A DNA stretch of 64,000 nt from Legionella sp. PC997 (GTDB lineage: Bacteria; Pseudomonadota; Gammaproteobacteria; Legionellales; Legionellaceae): positions 1,452,001 to 1,516,000 of the forward strand of contig NZ_CP059576.1 of assembly GCF_014109825.1 (NCBI RefSeq), read 5' to 3'. Below the pieces are notes generated by a model. That model saw nothing but the letters and a program-made list of their open reading frames with translations. It was not told the origin of the DNA and ran no database searches. A program made the translations under genes and the position numbers. Below are positions 28,314 to 37,083 of the stretch, one piece after another; the first letter of the stretch is position 1, and every line of letters starts with the position of its first letter.

Positions 28314-29225
28314 ATGACAAAACCATCTACATTTCAGGATATTATACTTACCCTGCAGCAATATTGGGCTGCTCAAGGATGTGTTATATTGCAACCTTTT
28401 GATATGGAAGTTGGCGCGGGTACTTTCCATCCAGCAACGTTCTTAAGAGCAATAGGTCCCGAACCTTGGTCGGCAGCCTACGTACAGCCTTCCCGAAGGC
28501 CTACGGATGGTCGCTATGGAGATAATCCAAATCGTGTACAACATTATTACCAATTCCAAGTGGTTCTCAAGCCTTCTCCTTTAGATATACAAGATAAATA
28601 TTTAGATTCATTGCGCGCCTTAGGAGTTGATCCTTTGGCGGATGATATTCGTTTTGTTGAAGACAATTGGGAATCGCCTACTTTAGGTGCTTGGGGACTA
28701 GGTTGGGAAGTCTGGCAAAATGGCATGGAAGTATCCCAATTTACTTATTTCCAACAAGCAGGTGGATTGGCGTGTAAACCTGTAACAGGCGAGTTGACTT
28801 ACGGCTTGGAACGTTTAGCTATGTATATATTGGGGGTGGATAACTTATTTGATCTACCTTGGAGTAATACTGCAAATGGTATCATAACTTATGGTAACGT
28901 GTTTCATCAAAATGAAGTGGAGATGTCTGCTTATAATTTTGAACATGCTAATGTAGAAGAGTTATTTAAACAATTTGATTATTATGAACGTGAAGCGCAA
29001 AAGTTAATAGAATTACAATTACCACTTCCTGCTTATGAAATGGTAATTAAAGCATCGCACTCATTTAACTTACTCGATGCACGCAAAGCAATATCTGTTA
29101 CTGAAAGGCAGCGTTTTATCTTACGCGTAAGACATTTATCAAGAGCAGTAGCGCAAGCTTATTATCAAGCACGCGAAGCTTTGGGTTTTCCTATGCTTAA
29201 CCAAAAGGTGTGTGATGGTCAATGA
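28314..29225 (+). CDS. glyQ: glycyl-tRNA synthetase alpha subunit
   Basis: 303 residues from the ATG at 28314; a longer frame has no sensible start. Class II core with [22 protein letters not shown] (shortened here for quotation: [19 protein letters not shown]), [19 protein letters not shown] and the glycine-specific [21 protein letters not shown]. It pairs with GlyS as an alpha2-beta2 enzyme. The gene overlaps the glyS start by 11 bases. Confidence 0.96.
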   Translation: MTKPSTFQDIILTLQQYWAAQGCVILQPFDMEVGAGTFHPATFLRAIGPEPWSAAYVQPSRRPTDGRYGDNPNRVQHYYQFQVVLKPSPLDIQDKYLDSLRALGVDPLADDIRFVEDNWESPTLGAWGLGWEVWQNGMEVSQFTYFQQAGGLACKPVTGELTYGLERLAMYILGVDNLFDLPWSNTANGIITYGNVFHQNEVEMSAYNFEHANVEELFKQFDYYEREAQKLIELQLPLPAYEMVIKASHSFNLLDARKAISVTERQRFILRVRHLSRAVAQAYYQAREALGFPMLNQKVCDGQ

Positions 29226-31287
29226 TTTTATATTTGAATTAGGTTGCGAAGAGTTACCTTCTGGTTCAGTATGGCCTCTTGCTGATGAATTTGCTAACCA
29301 TTTATTGGCTGCATTGGACAAGGCACAATTAGGTTATGGGCAAGTGAAGCGTTTTGCTACGCCACGACGTATCGCAATTGTTATCTCTGATTTACAAGAA
29401 GAACAAAAAAGCCAAAGCGTCACCAGGCGTGGCCCTGCTCTAGCTGCTGCGTACGACAAGGAAGGAAAACCTACCCAAGCCTTACTAGGTTTTGCTAAAT
29501 CGTGTGGTGTTGAAGTAGAGCAACTCTCTCGGATTGAAACAGAAAAAGGGGATTGGATTGCTTTCGAAGCAGAGAGCCAAGGAAATAAAACCAAAAATTT
29601 GTTGCCAGTTTTAATTAATCAATCTCTGGCTGCTTTGTCCATTGCAAAACCCATGCGTTGGGGGGCTGGGGATGAAGAATTCGCTCGGCCTGTGCATTGG
29701 GCAGTAATGCTCTATGGGGACAAGGTAATAGAACATACGGTATTGGGAATTAAAAGTGGCCGTGAGAGTAGGGGGCATCGTTTTCATCATCCCCAACCCA
29801 TTGCTATTAACTCCGCACAAAGCTATGAATTGCAAATGAAAGAGGCTTTTGTTCTTGCTGATTTTTCCGCTCGAAAACACATGGTTAAAAAACAAGTAGA
29901 GGAATTGGCTGAATCCATCCAAGCGACAGCAATTATGCCTGAAGATTTGCTGGATGAAGTAACTTCAATTGTTGAGTGGCCTCAAGCTCTGATGGCGAAT
30001 TTTGAAAAAGAATTTCTTGAAGTTCCTGCTGAATCCTTAATTGCATCGATGCAATCGCATCAAAAATGTTTTGCTTTAAAGGATAAGCAGGGAAAGTTAT
30101 TGCCCCATTTCATTACTGTATCAAATATCGCGAGTACCAATCCCAAACAAGTTATTTTAGGGAATGAAAAAGTGATGCGAGCACGTTTGAGCGATGCTGC
30201 ATTCTTTTTTAGACAAGATAAAAAATCACCTTTAAGTCAACATATAGCGGGTACCGAACACGTCATTTTCCAAGCAAAATTAGGTAGTTTAAAGGATAAA
30301 GCATTACGAATTGAAGCACTAATGACCTATTTAAGCTCTGCTTTACATTTAAGTTTACATCAGGCACAACGTGCAGCACAGTTAAGCAAATGCGATTTGC
30401 TGACCGGAATGGTGGGCGAATTCCCTGAATTACAGGGATTAATGGGATATTATTACGCACTAAACGATGGAGAAGATCAAGGTGTTGCCCAAGCTTTAAA
30501 TGAACAATATATGCCACGTTTCGCTGCGGACAGTTTACCGGAATCTGATTTAGGGTTGGCTCTATCGCTTGCAGATAGAATTGATACTTTAGTTGGCATT
30601 TTTGCCATAGGACAAAAACCTTCGGGGGTAAAGGATCCATTTAAATTACGCCGTCATGCTTTAGCTGTTGTTCGATTACTCATTGCCACATCAGCACAAC
30701 TCAACTTAAGTACACTAATTGAGCAAGCCATAATTCATTATGGAACCCAATTATCTATGGAACCTAATTTATTGGATGAATTGAAATCATTTATTCTTGA
30801 ACGCTTACAATCTCATTATCAAGCTCAAGGATTAAGTGTTGATTTAGTTCATGCTGTTAGAGCTCGTCAGGATGATTGGTTGTATGATTTGGACAAGCGC
30901 TTGAGTGCTCTACAGTTATTTGTAAAACTACCTGAAGCAGCTTCTCTTTCTGCCGCGTGTAAACGTGTGAATAATTTACTTACACAGGCAGGACGACAAA
31001 CTTTATCCGCTGTGAATGAAGAACTGTTTACCGAGGAACCGGAGCGATTTTTATTTATCCACATTAATCAAGTTGCACGAGCAGTTGAGCCTTTATACCG
31101 CAGTGCCGATTATAGCCCATTATTGAAATTATTGGCCAGCCTTAAAGAACCGGTAGATTTGTTTTTTGATAAAGTCATGGTCATGGTGGAGGATCAGGCA
31201 ATAAAGGTAAACCGTTTAGCCCTTTTGGCACGTTTGCAAGATTTATTACAGGGTGTCGCAGATATTTCATTGTTGCAAATGGGGTAA
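29215..31287 (+). CDS. glyS: glycyl-tRNA synthetase beta subunit
   Basis: 690 residues from the ATG at 29215, with AAGG six bases upstream inside the glyQ end. Opens with [13 protein letters not shown], the hallmark of GlyS, and has [22 protein letters not shown] and [13 protein letters not shown] (N-terminal and HD-like blocks). The C-terminal anticodon/DALR-like domain is helical. It contacts tRNA-Gly; the alpha subunit makes the adenylate. A REP-like hairpin lies downstream. Confidence 0.96.
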   Translation: MVNDFIFELGCEELPSGSVWPLADEFANHLLAALDKAQLGYGQVKRFATPRRIAIVISDLQEEQKSQSVTRRGPALAAAYDKEGKPTQALLGFAKSCGVEVEQLSRIETEKGDWIAFEAESQGNKTKNLLPVLINQSLAALSIAKPMRWGAGDEEFARPVHWAVMLYGDKVIEHTVLGIKSGRESRGHRFHHPQPIAINSAQSYELQMKEAFVLADFSARKHMVKKQVEELAESIQATAIMPEDLLDEVTSIVEWPQALMANFEKEFLEVPAESLIASMQSHQKCFALKDKQGKLLPHFITVSNIASTNPKQVILGNEKVMRARLSDAAFFFRQDKKSPLSQHIAGTEHVIFQAKLGSLKDKALRIEALMTYLSSALHLSLHQAQRAAQLSKCDLLTGMVGEFPELQGLMGYYYALNDGEDQGVAQALNEQYMPRFAADSLPESDLGLALSLADRIDTLVGIFAIGQKPSGVKDPFKLRRHALAVVRLLIATSAQLNLSTLIEQAIIHYGTQLSMEPNLLDELKSFILERLQSHYQAQGLSVDLVHAVRARQDDWLYDLDKRLSALQLFVKLPEAASLSAACKRVNNLLTQAGRQTLSAVNEELFTEEPERFLFIHINQVARAVEPLYRSADYSPLLKLLASLKEPVDLFFDKVMVMVEDQAIKVNRLALLARLQDLLQGVADISLLQMG

Positions 31288-31338
31288 ACGTTATCTGGGA
31301 TGAGCTCTGGTTCGCTACTATTATAAGCAAAATTTGTC

Positions 31339-31415
31339 ATTCCCGCGAAAGCGGGAATCAATTTCTATCAAGTTACATTGCCATTTTAAGAATAGAATTA
31401 CTCCTTCGCAGGAAT
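31339..31415. repeat. REP-like hairpin ATTCCCGC-GAAA-GCGGGAAT with a decayed second copy
   Basis: An 8-bp perfect stem with a GAAA tetraloop at 31339-31358. A degraded relative (ATTACTCCTTCGCAGGAAT) sits at 31397-31415. It is downstream of glyS. The form ATTCCC-N8-GGGAAT is the same as the dRS3 repeat of Neisseria and widespread REP-like hairpins; orthology is not shown. Confidence 0.6.
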
Positions 31416-31488
31416 ATAAAAATTCTTAAATAAGGGCAGAAAGGCAAACACCCAGCTCCACTGGAAATCAATCTTACGGTTAGCAAAT

Positions 31489-32214
31489 ATGATCAATATT
31501 TCAGTAGTAGGTTATGAGCAGGAAAACCTATATAACAAAGCAAAGGCACTCGCAGAAGAACTAAATTTTAACTTAGACAAAAACGCTGATCCTTGCCTTT
31601 TTGTTACCGAAGATAAGCTTTCATTAAAAATGCCGGGATTTTCCCCAATTTTTGCTGAATTTAGTGCTGAATTTTGGAATAAAAGAAAATCTGAGGGAAA
31701 AAAGCAAGGATTAGTTCGTGCTTGTAAGCCATCTCCTGGACTTACGGTTTTGGATGCAACAGCGGGTTGGGGACGTGATGCGGCTATTCTAGCCAGTTTC
31801 GGTGCGGAAGTGATAATGCTCGAACGCCATCCTGTTATGGCAGCGTTATTATCGGATGCCTTAGCGCGCCAAACGAAGTTGGATCAACAACAATTACATC
31901 TAATGCTTCATTCTGAAAATGCTCATACTTATTTAAGTTCCTTAGCACCAAACCATTACCCTGACATTATTTATATTGATCCCATGCATCCTGAACGGAG
32001 TAAATCCGCATTGGTAAAAAAAGAAATGCAAGCGTTACAACAAATAATCGGTGTAGATAAGGATGCGTTGGAGTTAATTCAATTGGCAATAACGCGTAGC
32101 AAACAAAAGGTCGTTGTAAAATGGCCCCAAAAAGCAAAACCTTTATTACCCGCAGATGCCTCGATAGAAGGGAAAACAGTTCGGTTTGATATTTATTTTT
32201 CTAATCTAAGGTAA
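31489..32214 (+). CDS. rsmJ: 16S rRNA (guanine-1516-N2)-methyltransferase RsmJ
   Basis: 241 residues, near the family length. The SAM site is VLDATAGWGRDAAILASFG, followed by MLERHPVMAALLSDAL. The catalytic block is IYIDPMHPERSKSALVKKEM, and the C-terminus is GKTVRFDIYF; each matches RsmJ (YhiQ). It methylates m2G1516 of 16S rRNA. No SD stands out before the ATG. It is followed directly by repeat copy 4 and a convergent small gene. Confidence 0.93.
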   Translation: MINISVVGYEQENLYNKAKALAEELNFNLDKNADPCLFVTEDKLSLKMPGFSPIFAEFSAEFWNKRKSEGKKQGLVRACKPSPGLTVLDATAGWGRDAAILASFGAEVIMLERHPVMAALLSDALARQTKLDQQQLHLMLHSENAHTYLSSLAPNHYPDIIYIDPMHPERSKSALVKKEMQALQQIIGVDKDALELIQLAITRSKQKVVVKWPQKAKPLLPADASIEGKTVRFDIYFSNLR

Positions 32215-32222
32215 ATAAGTAG

Positions 32223-32299
32223 GGTGCCTGGATGAATGGAAGCGAACCCCGGGAAAAAAGTATGCCACAATCCCGGGTTCGCTGCGCTTCACCCATGTT
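32223..32299. repeat. dispersed palindromic repeat, copy 4
   Basis: Between rsmJ and the convergent 55-aa gene. Left arm AAGCGAACCCCGGGA and right arm TCCCGGGTTCGCTGCGCTTC with ACCC at the end. One of the better-preserved copies. Confidence 0.75.
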
Positions 32300-32323
32300 A
32301 CAGAAGCTGCTTTTTATATTTAA

Positions 32324-32491
32324 TTAACCAAATTCTGCGAGTTCATCTCGGAGGCGCTTTTCTTCAAACAAATCCTCTATCCGTCTTCGTCGTTCCAATT
32401 TTGTTGAAGGGCTTGTTTCAGGGGTCAGAATCGTATCGACACTAAACTCCTCTGTATCGTTTGCATCTTCATCAAATTCACGAGTATTCAT
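32324..32491 (-). CDS. PA3496-type small protein, 55 aa
   Basis: A short gene with ATG at 32489-32491 and a clear SD (GGAG six bases upstream). The acidic N-terminal half (REFDEDANDTEEFSVDTIL) is followed by LERRRRIEDLFEEKRLRDE, which resembles the Arg/Glu-rich signature of the PA3496 family of short proteobacterial proteins linked by name to envelope integrity. Function unproven. It is convergent with rsmJ and shorter than usual gene-calling cut-offs. Confidence 0.7.
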   Translation of the reverse strand: MNTREFDEDANDTEEFSVDTILTPETSPSTKLERRRRIEDLFEEKRLRDELAEFG

Positions 32492-32574
32492 AGCTATCTC
32501 CTTAGCATAACCCGTAGTGAACTTAATAAAATAACAGAAATTGTATTGAAGGGACAGTGGAATTTTTTGAGCAT

Positions 32575-32638
32575 CTTTGTAATCACTACAAAGATAGATA
32601 CCTGATCTTTCCGTTGTGGAACATCAGAAAGATCAGGT
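32575..32638 (-). terminator. double hairpin after the 499-aa candidate effector gene
   Basis: The first stem, 12 bp perfect (ACCTGATCTTTC / GAAAGATCAGGT), lies at 32600-32638 just after the stop; a second, 7 bp (CTTTGTA / TACAAAG), lies at 32575-32593. No long T run follows the first, but the second is followed by a short T-rich stretch on the minus strand. Confidence 0.6.
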
Positions 32639-32642
32639 TGTT

Positions 32643-34142
32643 TTAAGGAGCATTAAGAACACTTTGTACTTTCTCTGCGTGTACTGTTTCTTCGTCTTGT
32701 TTAAAGGCCTCTTTACCTTTAGCAGCTCTTATTTGATTTCTACCCTTGTCTAATTCAGCGCGAAATTTTTTAACAGTTTCCTCGGGCACGGGTGTTGTAG
32801 GGGGCTTATCGAGTAATTTTGCCATTTTTTCACGTCGTGTCTTTGCATGCTCATGAAGTATTTGTAATTCATTGGGTGTGTAGAGTGTTTTTGGATCAAT
32901 TTCTTTTCCAGCTCCATCTTTGAGTATAATTCCTTTTAGTGCTTTATCACCTTTTGATTCTTCTCCAGGTAGGGGTCCAGGATCAAAACCACTTTCAAGT
33001 AACGCTTCATAGAATTGTCTGGCTCTTTGTTTTTGAGTTTTTGGATCATCAAAGTTAATAGTGGCGGTAACTGAATCAATTCCTGAAGCTCGTGCCGCTT
33101 GGGCCATAGTTAACATATCAACCTTAGGATTCTCTTGGCGGCTTAAATAATAAAAAGGAGAAAGTATTCGGGCTGACAATTGGACACTCCAAGTACCTGG
33201 CTTATTATCTTCCCCCTTAATATGTTGTATCTTAGTCCCGGTTAAGGAGATGATGAAATCTAAGTCTTCAGGATTTATGGTCGAAATGGTTTTTTTATCA
33301 AAATTCATTTCAACAGATGTAAACTCTGGAGGGCTAGTTAAATTTCGTTTTTTACGATTCTCTTCCCTTGCTCTCTCCATTTCAAGCTGCATCTCATTTT
33401 TTTGTTTTTCGCTAAGTTGATCAGCCCAACCTTCAAGTTGTCCAGAGAAAAGGATTTGTTTGCGTTCAAGAGCAGATGCTTTGTCGAGTATCGTTAGATT
33501 TTCACGAGTAACCGTATCAAATGCGCTGAGTTGTTCGTTATGTTTTGTTTCTAATTCAGCAATTAAATCTTTTTTTATTTTCTCTGCTTCATCAGCGTCT
33601 TTACCTAAAGCAGTTTGGAGTTGACCCATAAATCCAGCATTTTTTGTATCATCAAAAGTATCTTTGAGTCTTTGGAGTTCCATTTTCTGTTGGGCTTTTA
33701 TTGCATCTTTTGCATCCTTCGCAATTCGTTCAAGCTCTCCTCGAAGCACTTCAACGGAGTATCCAGGAACTTGATTAACTCGTTTTTTAAAGGATTCTAC
33801 GGATTCTTGATACTTCTCCTGGGCGGGGACAAAAAAAGATTCCGGTGTAAATACCTTATTAAGGTCTTCTCTAACTTTATTCTTCTCAGGAGCGTTTCCT
33901 TTGAGGGCTTTCTCAAGGGTATCGTCTTCTTCTGGACCAATTTTTGTTTTGAAACCTTTATGATCTTTGACTCGTTTACTGGCATGTTGTTCAAAGGCTT
34001 GTGAACCAAAAGTAAGATCCTGAGTCAAATTGATGTCATCTCGATACTTTTGAAAAATTTCCTCTAGTTTTTCAGGTGAGAACTGACCTTTCCTATGTTG
34101 AGAGTTGAGCAAGTTAAAAAATGCTTGTCTATGTGAAGGCAT
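32643..34142 (-). CDS. coiled-coil protein of unknown function, PmrA-box-controlled candidate Dot/Icm effector
   Basis: 499 residues from the ATG at 34142, which has GAGG six bases upstream; an earlier TTG is unlikely. No signal peptide or TM. Residues about 1-60 are a helical head, about 110-270 a Glu/Lys-rich coiled coil (EAEKIKKDLIAELETKHNEQ), about 270-400 a compact alpha/beta part (VDMLTMAQAARASGIDSVT), and the end is Lys/Glu-rich (KQDEETVHAEKVQSVLNAP). I recognise no domain. The upstream promoter has a PmrA-like box (34189-34206) and a TATACT -10; in L. pneumophila that element drives a set of effector genes. An effector identity is inferred from this, the helical composition and the missing signal peptide. 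Confidence 0.72.
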   Translation of the reverse strand: MPSHRQAFFNLLNSQHRKGQFSPEKLEEIFQKYRDDINLTQDLTFGSQAFEQHASKRVKDHKGFKTKIGPEEDDTLEKALKGNAPEKNKVREDLNKVFTPESFFVPAQEKYQESVESFKKRVNQVPGYSVEVLRGELERIAKDAKDAIKAQQKMELQRLKDTFDDTKNAGFMGQLQTALGKDADEAEKIKKDLIAELETKHNEQLSAFDTVTRENLTILDKASALERKQILFSGQLEGWADQLSEKQKNEMQLEMERAREENRKKRNLTSPPEFTSVEMNFDKKTISTINPEDLDFIISLTGTKIQHIKGEDNKPGTWSVQLSARILSPFYYLSRQENPKVDMLTMAQAARASGIDSVTATINFDDPKTQKQRARQFYEALLESGFDPGPLPGEESKGDKALKGIILKDGAGKEIDPKTLYTPNELQILHEHAKTRREKMAKLLDKPPTTPVPEETVKKFRAELDKGRNQIRAAKGKEAFKQDEETVHAEKVQSVLNAP

Positions 34143-34173
34143 AGTGTACCTCAAGAGCTTGTAGTTCTTATAA

Positions 34174-34206
34174 AGTATAACACTTTTTCATTAAGATAGA
34201 ATTAAG
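34174..34206 (-). promoter_or_regulatory. PmrA-box-like direct repeat and -10 upstream of the 499-aa gene
   Basis: Read on the minus strand, CTTAATTCTATCTTAATG (34189-34206) has two TTAAT half sites with 11-bp spacing. This matches the L. pneumophila PmrA consensus cTTAATatT-N2-cTTAATatT except at the less conserved positions. A -10 (TATACT) is at 34174-34179, ten bases downstream of the second TTAAT, so the box overlaps the -35 position as PmrA sites do. Confidence 0.65.
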
Positions 34207-34256
34207 ATTTGGTCTAGGTTTTGATTTAGAATCATGATAAAAAATTCTAAATGATA

Positions 34257-34310
34257 GCCTGATGCAGCGAAACAAAACCCTCGTCATCTCGAGTTTTTCT
34301 TCACCGCACA
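34257..34310. repeat. dispersed palindromic repeat, copy 5 (decayed)
   Basis: Located just after the metQ 3' end. The left half CTGATGCAGCGAAACAAAAC matches the family arm with substitutions, and the right half GAGTTTTTCTTCACCG matches GGGTTTCGCTTCACCC. Confidence 0.5.
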
Positions 34311-34323
34311 GCACTATAAAATA

Positions 34324-35100
34324 CTACCAAGCTGAAATAGCCGAGTCTCCAAATAATGTTTTAGCTTTTTCTTTAACTTCTTCTGAGTTTAAAGCTTTAA
34401 CAAAAAGCTCCAATTGTGCTTTTTTGGGTGAGTCCTTACGAATAACAATGATGTTGGCGTAGGGTGAATTCTTGTCTTCACTAAATAAAGCATCATGCGA
34501 GGGATTCAAGCCTGCAGGTAAGGCAAAAGTAGTATTAATAACTGCTGCATCTACATCAGGTAAGACTCTGGGTAATTGTGCTGCATCCATCTCTTTGAAC
34601 TGTAAATTATGTGGATTTGTTGCAATATCTTTTAAACCAGCATTTTGAGTTGTTTTCAATGTAATGAGTTGAGCTTTTTCCAATAATTGTAAGGCTCGCA
34701 TTTCATTGCTGGGATCATTAGGCAGGGCAATGAGCGCTTTTTCTGGCAATTGGATTAATGTCTTGTATTTTTTTGAATAAATTCCCATAGGATAAACAAA
34801 GGTTCTACCTATTGCCTCAAGCGTATATCCATGAGCTTTAACTGCGGCATTAAGATAAGGTAAATGTTGATAGACATTAGCATCCAGGCTACCGTCTTGT
34901 AATGCTTCGTTGGGTAAATTGTAATCATTGAAAGTTACAATTTTTATGTTTAAGCCATATTTATTTTTTGCGACTTTTTGTGCCGTCTCAACCAGTTCAG
35001 TTTCTGGTCCGGCAATGGTTCCTATCACCAGGGTATTTGGTGAAGGTTTGTTGCATCCAACAAGACTTAATAATAAAACGCAATAAGCTAAAATCCGCAT
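34324..35100 (-). CDS. metQ: D-methionine-binding lipoprotein MetQ
   Basis: 258 residues. Lipobox LSLVGC with Cys16 is cleaved and lipidated. The mature protein follows the NlpA/MetQ solute-binding family (TIAGPETELVETAQKVAKN..., DANVYQHLPYLN, DVDAAVINTTFALPAG). It binds methionine at the inner membrane and delivers it to MetI/MetN. SD GGAG is six bases before ATG, and the gene starts 25 bases after metI. Third gene of the metNIQ operon. Confidence 0.95.
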   Translation of the reverse strand: MRILAYCVLLLSLVGCNKPSPNTLVIGTIAGPETELVETAQKVAKNKYGLNIKIVTFNDYNLPNEALQDGSLDANVYQHLPYLNAAVKAHGYTLEAIGRTFVYPMGIYSKKYKTLIQLPEKALIALPNDPSNEMRALQLLEKAQLITLKTTQNAGLKDIATNPHNLQFKEMDAAQLPRVLPDVDAAVINTTFALPAGLNPSHDALFSEDKNSPYANIIVIRKDSPKKAQLELFVKALNSEEVKEKAKTLFGDSAISAW

Positions 35101-35125
35101 TTAAAACTCCAAAAAGTGATTCAAA

Positions 35126-35773
35126 TCAATTATGTAAAAAACGTTTTGCCAGATAATCCCCAACCATTTGCGTTAGTTGGACCATGACAATTAAAATAAT
35201 TACTGTGGAAATCATGACTCCAGCATCAAAACGTTGATACCCGTAATTAATGGCTAAAGTACCCAAACCACCAGCACCAACGGTTCCTGCCATAGCGGAA
35301 TAATTAACTAAAGTAATCGCGGTCACAGTAATGGCATGAATTAAAGCAGGTTTGGCCTCTGGCAATAAAATATGCAAAATAATCTGCCTGGTGCTTGCCC
35401 CCATTGCATAACCCGTTTCGATAAGACCTGATGGTAAACTCCGATAAACATTATCTACCAGTCGAGCAAAAAAAGGTGTTGCACCTAGGGTAAGAGGTAC
35501 TATTGCCGCATTCATTCCGATTGAGGTTCCTACGATGAGCCGAGTGAATGGAATGATCGCTACCAATAAAATAATAAAAGGTATAGACCGTGCCATATTA
35601 ATTAGGCCCGATAATGCTTTATGTAACTTCGGTCTGGGCTTGATGTGGCGTGATGAGTAGAGCCAAGTCCCTAAAGGCAAGCCAAGAACTACAGCAAATA
35701 AGGTACTGATTGATACCATGTATAATGTTTCAGTTGTTGCAATGAATAAATCATATGCCATTGGGAAGGACAT
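35126..35773 (-). CDS. metI: methionine ABC transporter permease MetI
   Basis: 215 residues, five TM segments. The EAA loop is [20 protein letters not shown] near residue 150. It forms the channel with MetN. Its start codon lies 23 bases inside the metN end, so the two are translationally coupled. SD GGAGG is nine bases before the ATG; a second Met four codons later is also possible. Confidence 0.95.
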   Translation of the reverse strand: MSFPMAYDLFIATTETLYMVSISTLFAVVLGLPLGTWLYSSRHIKPRPKLHKALSGLINMARSIPFIILLVAIIPFTRLIVGTSIGMNAAIVPLTLGATPFFARLVDNVYRSLPSGLIETGYAMGASTRQIILHILLPEAKPALIHAITVTAITLVNYSAMAGTVGAGGLGTLAINYGYQRFDAGVMISTVIILIVMVQLTQMVGDYLAKRFLHN

Positions 35774-36776
35774 AACCTAAAACCTCCACAGTTAATTTGG
35801 CTTGTTCGCAGCGTTCAATGAATGCTTGCAGTAAAAATTGATGTGCAGTTAATTCAACAACTAAAACGCCGCAGGTTACTGTATCATAACGATCAATATT
35901 GGCGAGTAAGATGTTAATATCAAGATTTAACTCACGACTTGTCCTACTAATAAAAGGTACCGTTGCTTCTTCCCCCTGGAAAAATAGACGTAGTAACGGT
36001 TTTTCGGTCACATAGTCAGCAAGTCTTTTGGTGAGGCACTCAGGTATTTGCGGACTTAGCTGAGCGTAGAGCATACTTCGTGCTAAGCTATCTTTGTTAT
36101 TAAATACATTGGCAAGGGCAGTAGTTTCAGCCAATTCGCCATCGACCATCACTGCTAATCGGTTACAGATACGTTTCACTACATCCATTTCATGTGTAAT
36201 GAGCACTATAGTGATGCCATAAAGTGCATTAATTTTTTTCAGTAATGCTAAAATAGAGTCGGTTGTCTCAGGATCCAATGCAGAGGTCGCTTCATCGCAA
36301 AGTAGAATTTTAGGGGAGCAACTTAAGGCACGGGCAATAGCAACTCTTTGCTTTTGACCGCCACTTAGCTGTGCTGGATAGGAGAATTTTTTATCGGTTA
36401 ACTCGACAATAGGTAGTAATTCTTCAATTTTATTACGAATGGTCTCTTCATCTATACCCTGGATGCGCATAGGAAGCGCAATATTGTCGTACACATTTTT
36501 GGAGTTGAGTAAATTGAATTGTTGAAAAATCATTGCCATTTTGTGGCGAGCTAAAGCTAAATTCTTTCTTGAAAGACTTGTCAAATCTTGACCATCTAGG
36601 ATGACATGTCCTTCATCGGGGCGTTCAAGAAGATTAATACATCTTAATAGAGTTGATTTTCCTGCTCCACTTTTACCAATAATTCCGAAAATTTCACCTT
36701 CTTGGATAAACAGGTTAATGCCACGTAGGACAGGTTTACCCGAAAAGGATTTGAATAATCCGCTTAATTCAATCAT
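35751..36776 (-). CDS. metN: methionine ABC transporter ATP-binding protein MetN
   Basis: 341 residues. Walker [10 protein letters not shown], signature [10 protein letters not shown], Walker [12 protein letters not shown]. The C-terminal 90 residues carry the NIL regulatory domain, which senses methionine in MetN. The operon order metN-metI-metQ is conventional. No MetJ box (AGACGTCT) is recognisable upstream, but a perfect palindrome lies at 36849-36870. Confidence 0.95.
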   Translation of the reverse strand: MIELSGLFKSFSGKPVLRGINLFIQEGEIFGIIGKSGAGKSTLLRCINLLERPDEGHVILDGQDLTSLSRKNLALARHKMAMIFQQFNLLNSKNVYDNIALPMRIQGIDEETIRNKIEELLPIVELTDKKFSYPAQLSGGQKQRVAIARALSCSPKILLCDEATSALDPETTDSILALLKKINALYGITIVLITHEMDVVKRICNRLAVMVDGELAETTALANVFNNKDSLARSMLYAQLSPQIPECLTKRLADYVTEKPLLRLFFQGEEATVPFISRTSRELNLDINILLANIDRYDTVTCGVLVVELTAHQFLLQAFIERCEQAKLTVEVLGYVLPNGI

Positions 36777-36848
36777 TTATTATAACCTGAGATTATGCTG
36801 CGGGCGGGAGCTCAGAGGAATGCAAACATATCCGCTTTAGCCGTATTT

Positions 36849-36870
36849 TCAAAAAAGAATTCTTTTTTGA
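36849..36870. promoter_or_regulatory. perfect 22-bp palindrome upstream of metN
   Basis: Centred on GAATTC with half-site TCAAAAAAGAA. It lies 73 bases before the metN start, in the 307-bp gap to the aacS 3' end. Could be an operator for the metNIQ operon or a hairpin. The rest of the gap holds only repeat copy 6 (37006-37074) and no gene. Confidence 0.4.
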
Positions 36871-37005
36871 GCGTCCGCAAGCTGAAATTCAAATCGACGC
36901 CATGCAATATTATACATAAATTGTGAGCATAAACAACGTAAAGTTCCTTATTTTATGCGCTTTGAAGGAAATCGGAATCTTGATAGAACGGTGTTTAAAA
37001 ATTTA

Positions 37006-37074
37006 CTGGGGTGCGTAGCGAAATCCGGTGAGGGTTGCGATGGGATCCTGGGTTTCGCTACGTAACAAAGCTCC
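37006..37074. repeat. dispersed palindromic repeat, copy 6
   Basis: Directly after the aacS stop. Arms GCGTAGCGAAATCC (37013-37026) and GGGTTTCGCTACG (37050-37062) are reverse complements except one base. Confidence 0.7.
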
Positions 37075-37083
37075 ATTTTATCT

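Noticed and set aside
36777..37083. MetJ operator or SAM riboswitch for metNIQ
   Set aside because: No AGACGTCT-like repeats and no SAM-I type fold could be seen; only a palindrome and a repeat copy.
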